From Parcubacteria group bacterium GW2011_GWA1_47_8 (GTDB taxonomy: Bacteria; Patescibacteriota; Minisyncoccia; Phycocordibacterales; UBA1550), in contig LCOP01000035.1 of the NCBI GenBank assembly GCA_000996605.1, positions 1 to 6,622 on the forward strand: a stretch of 6,622 bases of DNA. Reading direction: 5' to 3'. The notes beneath the pieces are model-generated. The model searched no databases. It was not told the DNA's origin and saw only the letters and a list, made by a program, of their open reading frames with translations. The translations under genes were made by a program, and so were the position numbers. Shown piece after piece: positions 1-4,951 of this stretch; the stretch's first letter is position 1, and every line of letters starts with the position of its first letter.

Positions 1-1
1 G

Positions 2-112
2 AACGTCGAACTCGAGCTCAAGGAGAAACAGGCGCTCATTGCCGAGCTCAAAACGCTCCTTGCGAGCGAGAAAAAAATTCTTGCGGTGGTCAAAAGGAAC
101 TTGGTGAAGTAA
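2..112 (+). CDS. gyrA: DNA gyrase subunit A, internal fragment before a frame break (5' end outside window)
   Basis: This frame runs in from outside the window and ends at TAA 110-112. It encodes a charged helix containing KEKQALIAELKTLLASEKK followed by ILAVVK. That matches the end of the GyrA coiled-coil/tower region, just before the C-terminal domain, where family members read roughly 'LIAEL..IL.SE..IL..I..EL'. After about codon 31 (position 92) the frame departs from the family, giving RNLVK and then a stop. The homologous continuation KELGEVKEKYGD appears in the next frame from position 94. A single missing A in the run at 92-95 would join the two pieces. I read this as part of one gyrA gene broken either by an assembly or sequencing indel or by a real mutation. 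Confidence 0.8.
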   Translation, partial: NVELELKEKQALIAELKTLLASEKKILAVVKRNLVK

Positions 113-1125
113 AGGAAAAATACGGCGATGCGCGCAAGAGCCGCGTGGTCAAGCATGGTGCGCAATCGATTTCGGTCGAGGACATGATTCCCGACGAAGA
201 ATCCATTTTGGTATTTACCAAAGGCGGTTATATCAAGCGTACCAATCCGAGCGAGTATCGTCAGCAAAATCGCGGCGGCGTCGGCGTGGTGGACCTCAAC
301 ACCAAAGATGAGGATTTCATCACGCTCTTTTTGTCGGCGCGCACACACAGCGACACGTTGTTCTTTTCAGATCGGGGGAAGGCGTACCAGATCAAGATGT
401 ACGAGATCCCCGAAGGCAAGCGTGCGACGCGTGGCAAGTCAATCATGAACTTTATCTCGCTTTCCGGCGAGGAAAAAGTGACGTCGGTCTTGGCGATGCC
501 AAAGACGACCAAGGATGCGAAAATGTCGCTCTTTATGGTCACTAAATATGGCACAGTAAAGAAAGTATCCGCGGACAGTTTCAAAGACGTGCGCAAGAGC
601 GGCATCATCGCGCTTCGTCTCGATCAAGGAGATGAATTACTCTCGACACTTCTGGTGGGGAAGGGCGATGATATTATTTTGACAAGCGCAAAAGGGCAGG
701 CGATCCGTTTCAAAGAATCCGATGTGCGCGAAATGGGTCGTACAGCGGGCGGGGTGCGCGGGATGAAGCTTCGCACGGGGGATTTCATCGTCAGCGCGGA
801 TTTGCTCTGCAAGGACGCCGAGAATCCGGAGCTCCTCGTCATGAGCGCAAATGGGTACGGCAAGCGCACACCCATGAAAGAATATAAGATACAAAAGCGC
901 GGCGGATCGGGTATTAAGACGGCAAAGGTGACGCCAAAGATTGGCGCGCTCATTGTGGCAAAGGTGGTTACCCCCGCGTACAAGGAAATCGTTTCCATAT
1001 CAAAGAAAAGCCAGGTGATTCGCATCGCGATAGAGGATGTGCCATCGCTCGGCCGCGATACGCAGGGCGTGCGCATTATGAAGCTTCGCGAGGGGGACAT
1101 GATTGCATCGCTGACGTGTTTGTAG
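94..1125 (+). CDS. gyrA: DNA gyrase subunit A, C-terminal beta-pinwheel domain (3' part of gene)
   Basis: This is the C-terminal part of the gyrase A subunit, the domain that wraps DNA and lets gyrase introduce negative supercoils using ATP hydrolysis by GyrB. The frame resumes GyrA homology at 94 (KELGEVKEKYGDARKSRVV). The first formal start codon is GTG 145, which has no SD and lies inside conserved sequence, so it is probably not a real start. Six pinwheel blades can be followed, each ending in a family-typical signature: EYRQQNRGGVGV (GyrA-box position), EGKRATRGKSIMN, KDVRKSGIIAL, MGRTAGGVRGMKL, IQKRGGSGIKTAKV and LGRDTQGVRIMKL. Six blades and the overall alignment to E. coli GyrA favour GyrA over ParC. 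The protein stops immediately after blade six and lacks the acidic tail known from E. coli. A strong terminator follows about 50 nt downstream. Confidence 0.93.
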   Translation, partial: KELGEVKEKYGDARKSRVVKHGAQSISVEDMIPDEESILVFTKGGYIKRTNPSEYRQQNRGGVGVVDLNTKDEDFITLFLSARTHSDTLFFSDRGKAYQIKMYEIPEGKRATRGKSIMNFISLSGEEKVTSVLAMPKTTKDAKMSLFMVTKYGTVKKVSADSFKDVRKSGIIALRLDQGDELLSTLLVGKGDDIILTSAKGQAIRFKESDVREMGRTAGGVRGMKLRTGDFIVSADLLCKDAENPELLVMSANGYGKRTPMKEYKIQKRGGSGIKTAKVTPKIGALIVAKVVTPAYKEIVSISKKSQVIRIAIEDVPSLGRDTQGVRIMKLREGDMIASLTCL

Positions 1126-1133
1126 GGGGAGGC

Positions 1134-1168
1134 TGAATATAGAAAATAGAATATGGAATGTGGAATAG
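1134..1168 (+). repeat. Five tandem 7-nt units, tract A (GGAATAT-like)
   Basis: Directly after gyrA lie five consecutive heptamers with consensus RGAATAT. They start at 1134, 1141, 1148, 1155 and 1162, with substitutions mostly limited to A/G and A/T changes. Read on the other strand this is the same ATTCYAN heptamer found in tracts B and C. Together with tract B it forms the outer arms of a long imperfect palindrome around the gyrA terminator. Confidence 0.75.
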
Positions 1169-1174
1169 TGTCCG

Positions 1175-1204
1175 AGAAAAATCCGCCGAAAGGCGGATTT
1201 TTCT
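1175..1204 (+). terminator. Rho-independent terminator after gyrA
   Basis: A perfect 13-bp stem (1175-1187 with 1192-1204) is closed by a GAAA tetraloop of the stable GNRA class. The core is ATCCGCC/GGCGGAT. The lower stem is A-rich on the left and T-rich on the right, so the hairpin could terminate transcription from either direction. It sits 49 nt after the gyrA stop and 45 nt before the promoter of the next operon, so it most likely ends gyrA transcription. Confidence 0.9.
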
Positions 1205-1209
1205 GTATT

Positions 1210-1244
1210 ATTCTATATTCTACATTCCAAATTCCATATTCTGC
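1210..1244 (+). repeat. Five tandem 7-nt units, tract B (ATTCYAN)
   Basis: Five heptamers start at 1210, 1217, 1224, 1231 and 1238. Each begins ATTC, followed by TAT, TAC, CAA, CAT and TGC respectively. The tract lies just right of the gyrA terminator hairpin. It is in inverted orientation to tract A and direct orientation to tract C. All three tracts are 35 nt long. Confidence 0.75.
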
Positions 1245-1254
1245 CATTTTGTTG

Positions 1255-1283
1255 TTGCATCACTGTCTACTGCGCGGTACAAT
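1255..1283 (+). promoter_or_regulatory. Sigma70-type promoter of the methyltransferase/solute-binding operon
   Basis: TTGCAT (1255-1260) and TACAAT (1278-1283) are separated by an ideal 17 nt, placing the expected transcription start near 1290. An overlapping TTGTTG (1252-1257) is a poorer -35 because its spacing would be 20 nt. The promoter is isolated from gyrA by the terminator at 1175-1204 and lies about 30 nt before the SD of the gene starting at 1321. Confidence 0.7.
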
Positions 1284-1306
1284 AGAGTTACCTATGAAAT
1301 TTGAAT

Positions 1307-1318
1307 AAGGAGTACTCC
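1307..1318 (+). promoter_or_regulatory. Strong Shine-Dalgarno within a 10-bp palindrome
   Basis: AAGGAG (1307-1312) ends 8 nt before GTG 1321 and decides that start. GGAGTACTCC (1309-1318) is a perfect palindrome, so the SD core can pair with CTCC just downstream, although the loop would be very tight. It could be a weak SD-masking hairpin, a protein-binding site or chance. It is the only strong plus-strand SD I see in the window. Confidence 0.65.
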
Positions 1319-1320
1319 AC

Positions 1321-1905
1321 GTGCATTGTTCTAAATTCCATATTCCATATCCCATATTTTATTCCATGGACCTCCCAAATTTTACCGACCCTGAAACAAA
1401 CGTGCGCGAACTTGGCATTTATGAGGGGATGCGTATTGCGGATCTCGGCGCGGGTGTCGGTGCGTATATGATACCGCTCGCACGGCGCGTGGGGGCGACT
1501 GGTCGCGTGTATGCGGTGGAAGTACAAAAAGAATTTCTTGCTAACATAAAATCTGCTGCAGACAAAGAAGGTCTTTCAAATGTTGAAGTGTTGTGGGGTG
1601 ATATCGAGCACCTCGGCGGCACCACAATACAAGACGCAAGCATTGACGCAGTGGTTATTTCCAATGTGCTCTTTCAGGCAGAGGACAAGCCGGGGCTCCT
1701 TGGTGAAGCGAAACGAATTTTGAAATCGGGGGGCAAACTGCTCCTTGTCGACTGGAAGGAGTCTTTCGGCAATGTGGGTCCGACAAAAGACGCGGTCGTT
1801 TCGATTACCTCCGCGCGCACCTTGTGCGATCAAGCAGGATTTGTAGAGAAAAGGGAGTTTAGTGCCGGTGCGCATCACTATGGGATTGTCCTCTTTAAAC
1901 CTTAA
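1321..1905 (+). CDS. Class I SAM-dependent methyltransferase
   Basis: This small cytoplasmic methyltransferase transfers a methyl group from S-adenosylmethionine to an unknown acceptor. It has the Rossmann-fold signatures in order. Motif I is DLGAGVGAY (residues 41-49). The ribose-binding acidic residue is E67 in VYAVEV. The motif II-like acidic site is WGDIE (92-96). The post-motif strand is DAVVISNVLFQ (109-119), followed by AKRILKSGGKLLLVDWKES. The C-terminal AGAHHYGIVLFKP resembles a compact methyltransferase family I associate with Patescibacteria. GTG 1321 is chosen because of the SD at 1307-1312 and the promoter upstream. ATG 1366 (MDLPNF) fits the usual family start, and the extra 15 residues are encoded mostly by a 7-nt repeat tract. 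It is the first gene of an operon: the solute-binding gene starts 5 nt after its stop. The substrate cannot be told from sequence. Confidence 0.88.
   Translation: MHCSKFHIPYPIFYSMDLPNFTDPETNVRELGIYEGMRIADLGAGVGAYMIPLARRVGATGRVYAVEVQKEFLANIKSAADKEGLSNVEVLWGDIEHLGGTTIQDASIDAVVISNVLFQAEDKPGLLGEAKRILKSGGKLLLVDWKESFGNVGPTKDAVVSITSARTLCDQAGFVEKREFSAGAHHYGIVLFKP
1328..1362 (+). repeat. Five tandem 7-nt units, tract C, inside the 5' end of the methyltransferase reading frame
   Basis: Heptamers start at 1328, 1335, 1342, 1349 and 1356. Two are identical ATTCCAT copies; the others differ by one to three bases. The tract lies between the SD/GTG start at 1321 and the family-typical ATG at 1366. It therefore encodes a non-conserved N-terminal extension (residues about 3-14) or forms a long spacer if translation starts at 1366. 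It has the same unit, direction and five-unit length as tract B. Confidence 0.75.
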
Positions 1906-1910
1906 TCATC

Positions 1911-3245
1911 ATGGCACGTAAAAGTATTTTTCAATTTGTCGTTCTCGGTATCTTTGGAGTCATGATCCTTGTGGGAATGCTCGCTTTTTCCGGAAAGCTC
2001 CCATTCCTTGAGCGCGCGGAGGAAAATTATGGCACCGTGACCTTGTGGGGGACATTTCCACAGAGGGAGATGCAAACAGCTATCGACACGGCGCTCCAAG
2101 GTGAGAAACGCCTCACCGTCAAGTATGTCGAAAAGGACACGGACACGTTTGATGGCGACTTTGTGAATGCATTGGCTACGGGAAATGGTCCCGACCTCAT
2201 CTTGCTCTCGGAAGATAAGATACTTTCTACGGTCGACAAGCTTATGCTCATGCCCTACACGTCGTATCCGGAGCGCACGTTCAAGGGTACTTTTGTCGAG
2301 GAGGGGGAGATGTTCCTGTTGCCCGAAGGCATTGCGGGGATTCCCTTTACTCTCGATCCACTCGTCATGTATTGGAATAGAGATATCTTTTCCAGTGCGT
2401 CGCTCCTCTCTCCTCCCAAGAAATGGACTGAATTTTATCCGCTTGCAGAGCGTATCGTGGCGCGTGACACGAGTGGTAATATTTCACGCAGTTTTGTTTC
2501 TTTTGGTGAATATAAAAATGTTACGCATGCGAAAGATATCATCTCACTCCTCATCATGCAGGCCGGTTCAAATATCGTCGAACGCGGGGCAGAAGGGAAG
2601 TACAAATCAACACTTACGCAGGCAGTAGGGGTTCCAAAGCTTGGTGGGGTCTCCGAACCCATTGTCCGTGCGGCAAGATTCTTTACTGAGTTTTCAAAAT
2701 CTAACCTCACCACGTATTCGTGGAATCGCACGCTCCCGTATTCGCGCGATATGTTTGAGGCGGGGGATTTGGCGCTCTACTTTGGGTATGCGAGCGAATA
2801 TCCGTCGATCAAGCTTCGCAATCCGCATCTCAATTTTGACATCGCGCCGGTGCCTCAACCCGACACGGTTTCAAAGCGCGTGACCTTTGGACGCATGCAC
2901 GGCGTTGCGGTGGTGCGCGCCAGCAGAAACACCGCAGGAGCTTTTCAGGCGGCGTACCTCTTGACCAGTGCGGTGTCTTCGGGTGTTGTCGCCAATACCT
3001 TTAACATTCCTCCCGTACGGAGAGACCTTCTGGGGACTCCTCCGGCAAACGATGCTACGGTGGCAGTTACTTATGACGCGGCAATCATCGCTCGCGGTTG
3101 GCACGACCCGTCTCCAAAGGAAACCGACCGAATCTTTAACACAATGGTCGACAACATCACGTCAGGGTTCCTGTATGCCGAACAGGCGCTCACCACGGCG
3201 CAAAGCGCGATAGACCGGATCCTTTCCGGAAAGAAAACACCATGA
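1911..3245 (+). CDS. Membrane-anchored extracellular solute-binding protein (ABC transporter family 1-like)
   Basis: A 444-aa protein of the family 1 (sugar-type) periplasmic-binding fold, at the normal family length. Residues about 7-29 form one hydrophobic helix after MARKS. There is no lipobox, and the protein has no cysteine at all, so it is probably held by an uncleaved N-terminal anchor with the binding domain outside the cell. Family signatures include TVTLWGTFPQ (about 41-50), GPDLILLSEDK (about 93-103), GIPFTLDPLVMYWNRDIF (143-160), the PPKKW loop soon after, and MFEAGDLALYFGY (about 281-293). The ligand is not predictable. No permease or ATPase gene is in the window, unlike classical uptake operons. 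The start follows the methyltransferase stop by 5 nt without an SD (TTAATCAT precedes it), suggesting coupled translation. Its TGA overlaps the next ATG by 4 nt, tying it to the pilin-like genes. Confidence 0.87.
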   Translation: MARKSIFQFVVLGIFGVMILVGMLAFSGKLPFLERAEENYGTVTLWGTFPQREMQTAIDTALQGEKRLTVKYVEKDTDTFDGDFVNALATGNGPDLILLSEDKILSTVDKLMLMPYTSYPERTFKGTFVEEGEMFLLPEGIAGIPFTLDPLVMYWNRDIFSSASLLSPPKKWTEFYPLAERIVARDTSGNISRSFVSFGEYKNVTHAKDIISLLIMQAGSNIVERGAEGKYKSTLTQAVGVPKLGGVSEPIVRAARFFTEFSKSNLTTYSWNRTLPYSRDMFEAGDLALYFGYASEYPSIKLRNPHLNFDIAPVPQPDTVSKRVTFGRMHGVAVVRASRNTAGAFQAAYLLTSAVSSGVVANTFNIPPVRRDLLGTPPANDATVAVTYDAAIIARGWHDPSPKETDRIFNTMVDNITSGFLYAEQALTTAQSAIDRILSGKKTP

Positions 3246-3652
3246 GTAAACTTTTACGACAATTAGCAATTTGGGTTTTCCCGGGGGTAATAATTATTTT
3301 GCCGTTTGTAGCAAGTGCCGCGGGACTAGTACCGTGCGGAGGCACACCGGAAGGGGGATCCCCGGAACCACCCTGTGACTTTGATTATTTGATTACGCTT
3401 GTCAATAATATTATCATGTTCTTGCTTTATGGTGTTGCGGTACCTCTCGCGGCACTTGGGTTCTTGTGGGCGGGGGGAAGTTTGATTATGTCCCAAAACA
3501 AGGCGTCGGCGTGGACAGAAGCAAAAGAGCGGTTTGGAAATATTTTGCTCGGTTTTGGTATTATTGCGGCGGCGTTTATTTTAGTAAAGGCGTTTTTGCT
3601 GGTGTTCGTTGTTCCCAAGGATGGAGTAGTAAACTTCATTCTCGGGTTTTAA
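3242..3652 (+). CDS. VirB2/TrbC-like pilin-type membrane protein 1 (with Cys pair)
   Basis: A 136-aa small membrane protein of the type IV secretion pilin-like class. It has a signal peptide (residues 1-26, likely cleaved after VASA), then a short Gly/Pro-rich exterior segment with two cysteines (C32 and C45, in LVPCGG and EPPCDF) that could form a disulfide. Next come a hydrophobic helix (about 57-82), a charged loop (SQNKASAWTEAKERFG, 84-99) and a second helix (about 100-123). This two-helix hairpin with a charged cytoplasmic loop is the VirB2/TrbC plan. The ATG overlaps the TGA of the solute-binding gene by 4 nt, so it is likely translated by coupling. It is distinct from the three YF(M/L)W-type proteins downstream. 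The role as a pilus subunit is inferred from family resemblance only. Confidence 0.8.
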   Translation: MSKLLRQLAIWVFPGVIIILPFVASAAGLVPCGGTPEGGSPEPPCDFDYLITLVNNIIMFLLYGVAVPLAALGFLWAGGSLIMSQNKASAWTEAKERFGNILLGFGIIAAAFILVKAFLLVFVVPKDGVVNFILGF

Positions 3653-3663
3653 TGAAGAACTGG

Positions 3664-3693
3664 TTGCCACGACCGCGGTATTCTTGATACAAT
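3664..3693 (+). promoter_or_regulatory. Promoter placed to give a leaderless mRNA for pilin-like gene 2
   Basis: TTGCCA (3664-3669) and TACAAT (3688-3693) are spaced by 18 nt. Transcription should start about 6-8 nt after the -10 box, near 3699-3701, directly before ATG 3702. No SD precedes this ATG, which fits leaderless translation. The spacer contains an 8-bp palindrome, ACCGCGGT (3672-3679), which could be an operator or chance. Confidence 0.6.
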
Positions 3694-3701
3694 ATACACA
3701 T

Positions 3702-4091
3702 ATGAAAAAAGTTGCTACCGTACTTCTCGCTTTCAGTTTCATTGTTGCCCCCGTGAGTGTTTTTGCGGCGGCACCAACAGGTGGGACCGGTGGGGGGACT
3801 ATGAGTGGAGGATCAGCAAACGTTGATGAAAAAATACACAACCCCATCAACACCGATACCTTCTCGGCATTTGTCGGACAGCTCATCAGTACGATTATCA
3901 CCGTCCTCTTCCCTTTTCTCGTACTCGCCTTTATTTACGTCGGCTTCCTCTTTGTGCAGGCGCAGGGCAATACGACCAAACTCGAAGAAGCGCGGTCGGC
4001 GCTCACGTGGACGGTCGTGGGTGCGTTCATCATGATGGCGGCGTGGGGCTTTTCAAAGGTGCTCGAGGCGACCGTCAGGGGATTTGAGTAA
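3702..4091 (+). CDS. VirB2/TrbC-like pilin-type membrane protein 2
   Basis: A 129-aa protein starting at ATG 3702. The upstream in-frame TTG 3684 lies within the promoter spacer and is rejected because MKKVATVLLAFSF is a textbook signal-peptide start. The signal peptide spans residues 1-22 (cut after VFA). A Gly/Ser/Thr-rich linker follows (APTGGTGGGTMSGG), then helix 1 (about 64-86, containing FPFLVLAFIYVGFLFVQ), a charged loop (GNTTKLEEARSA) and helix 2 (about 101-121, TVVGAFIMMAAWGFSKVLE). The pattern 'Y.GFLFV.AQGN..KLEEA...L.W.VVGA' is strongly VirB2/TrbC-like, as in the T4SS_pilin families common in Patescibacteria. It probably has its own promoter (3664-3693). The next gene starts 35 nt downstream. 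Confidence 0.84.
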   Translation: MKKVATVLLAFSFIVAPVSVFAAAPTGGTGGGTMSGGSANVDEKIHNPINTDTFSAFVGQLISTIITVLFPFLVLAFIYVGFLFVQAQGNTTKLEEARSALTWTVVGAFIMMAAWGFSKVLEATVRGFE

Positions 4092-4113
4092 TTAACGTCT
4101 AATATATTAATCT
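4084..4113 (+). promoter_or_regulatory. Possible weak promoter before pilin-like gene 3
   Basis: TTGAGT (4084-4089, overlapping the end of gene 2) and TAATCT (4108-4113) are spaced by 18 nt, each matching consensus at four of six positions. The start would fall near 4120, about 7 nt before ATG 4127. The region is extremely A+T-rich, so chance matches are likely. Confidence 0.25.
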
Positions 4114-4126
4114 TAACTTATTTTTT

Positions 4127-4447
4127 ATGCTACCAGTAGGACCAGGGCCCATGTCATCAGGATCAGATTTTAAAGACCTCATAGAGTTTATCATCGGTGC
4201 GTTTATAGAGCCGATTATCTACCTCATTCTGGGGCTTGCGGTCGTATACTTTATGTGGAATATCACCGAAGTAATCAGAAAAGGAGATAACCCCGAAGAG
4301 CTCGCCAAGCTCAAAGGCAAAGCATTTTGGGGCGTGGTGGCAATTGCCGTCATGGTTTCCTTGTGGGGGCTTGTGGCAATCCTCACCAATACGTTTTTTA
4401 CCGACCTGACACCATCTAATCCCATTCCGTTCATTCCTGCTTCGTAG
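4127..4447 (+). CDS. VirB2-like two-helix membrane protein 3 (YFMW type)
   Basis: A 106-aa protein with two hydrophobic helices (about 20-44 and 67-90) joined by a charged loop rich in Glu and Lys (KGDNPEELAKLKGK). Helix 1 ends in VVYFMW and helix 2 contains WGVVAIAVMVSLWG. The same two signatures recur in the two genes downstream, marking a paralogous subfamily. There is no classical signal peptide; the short N-terminus is Gly/Pro/Ser-rich. ATG 4127 has no SD. The in-frame ATG 4151 has a weak AGGA 9 nt upstream and would give a 98-aa protein, and either is possible. Function as a pilin-like subunit is inferred from fold plan and neighbours. Confidence 0.78.
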   Translation: MLPVGPGPMSSGSDFKDLIEFIIGAFIEPIIYLILGLAVVYFMWNITEVIRKGDNPEELAKLKGKAFWGVVAIAVMVSLWGLVAILTNTFFTDLTPSNPIPFIPAS

Positions 4448-4464
4448 CCTGTGGATTGCAGTCC

Positions 4465-4493
4465 TTGTGGTTTGCGAGTGGGTTTCGTATAAT
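4465..4493 (+). promoter_or_regulatory. Promoter for pilin-like genes 4 and 5
   Basis: TTGTGG (4465-4470) and a perfect TATAAT (4488-4493) are separated by 17 nt. Transcription would start near 4500, leaving a leader of about 55 nt that contains a hairpin (4504-4520). It lies within the 107-nt gap between genes 3 and 4, the longest gap in the array. I saw no terminator in this gap, so read-through from upstream is also possible. Confidence 0.65.
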
Positions 4494-4503
4494 AGAAAGC
4501 ATA

Positions 4504-4520
4504 CGATCATCTCATGATCG
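4504..4520 (+). promoter_or_regulatory. Hairpin/inverted repeat in the leader of pilin-like gene 4
   Basis: CGATCAT (4504-4510) pairs perfectly with ATGATCG (4514-4520) across a CTC loop, at the predicted 5' end of the transcript. No T run follows, so it is not a terminator. It could protect the mRNA 5' end or act as a dyad operator just downstream of the promoter. Confidence 0.5.
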
Positions 4521-4554
4521 CAGAGGATGAACAGTTAATTAATAATATATTATA

Positions 4555-4911
4555 ATGAAAAAAATTATTGTAGGAAGTATTGCTCTCTTAGCGCCAACGT
4601 TCGTATTTGCACAGCCTGGCAACATAGGAACCCCAGATGTCGGAGGTGTTTACGTCTTTATACAAGGCCTAATGAATGCAGCAACAGTTCTTCTTCTCGC
4701 CGCCGCCGCAGTGTACTTTATGTGGGGAGTGTTCCAGTTTATGCGCGCAGAGGGGGAGGAACCTCGTGCTGAAGGACGAACAAAGATTATCTATGGACTC
4801 ATTGGTATTGCACTCATGGCTTCTCTTTGGGGAATCGTGAAAATTATAACGACTACTGCGGGGAATCCTGACCAAGGTGGAGCGGTAAATCCACCAAGCT
4901 TGCCTTTCTAG
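4555..4911 (+). CDS. VirB2-like two-helix membrane protein 4 (YFMW type, with signal peptide)
   Basis: A 118-aa protein. MKKIIVGSIALLAPTFVFA (1-19) is a clear signal peptide, likely cut before Q20. After a short exterior segment, helix 1 (about 33-63) carries AAVYFMWGVFQFM. The loop is charged (RAEGEEPRAEGRTK, 64-77) and helix 2 (about 78-98) carries YGLIGIALMASLWGIVKII. A Pro/Gly-rich tail follows. The YFMWGVF and SLWG signatures align gap-free with the proteins at 4127 and 4952, so the three are tandem paralogs. No SD precedes the ATG; the 30 nt upstream are almost entirely A/T. Its promoter is probably 4465-4493. The last gene of the array starts 40 nt downstream. Confidence 0.82.
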   Translation: MKKIIVGSIALLAPTFVFAQPGNIGTPDVGGVYVFIQGLMNAATVLLLAAAAVYFMWGVFQFMRAEGEEPRAEGRTKIIYGLIGIALMASLWGIVKIITTTAGNPDQGGAVNPPSLPF

Positions 4912-4951
4912 GAATTTTACTTGTTGCACGCAGTAAAAGAAATTAATCATA

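Noticed and set aside
89..97. Programmed -1 ribosomal frameshift in gyrA
   Set aside because: The site GTC AAA AGG is not a standard X XXY YYZ slippery heptamer. I see no stimulating hairpin right after it, and gyrA is not known for recoding. An indel is more likely.
624..1247. 207-codon open frame on the minus strand opposite gyrA
   Set aside because: It is antisense to clearly conserved GyrA codons, and its N-terminus is encoded by the repeat/terminator region. Composition is Ser/Pro/Ile-rich, as expected of a codon shadow.
1134..1362. CRISPR array
   Set aside because: Repeats are only 7 nt, adjacent without spacers, and in mixed orientation.
2167..2628. 153-codon plus-strand open frame inside the solute-binding gene
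   Set aside because: It is Arg/Ser-rich with no motif, in the wrong frame of a well-supported protein.
1911..3245. UGA read as glycine (Gracilibacteria/Absconditabacteria code)
   Set aside because: TGA cleanly ends genes at 3243-3245, 5346-5348 and 6443-6445, and tryptophan is TGG throughout.
3684..3701. TTG start six codons upstream for pilin-like gene 2
   Set aside because: It falls in the spacer and -10 box of the promoter and would spoil a clear signal-peptide start.
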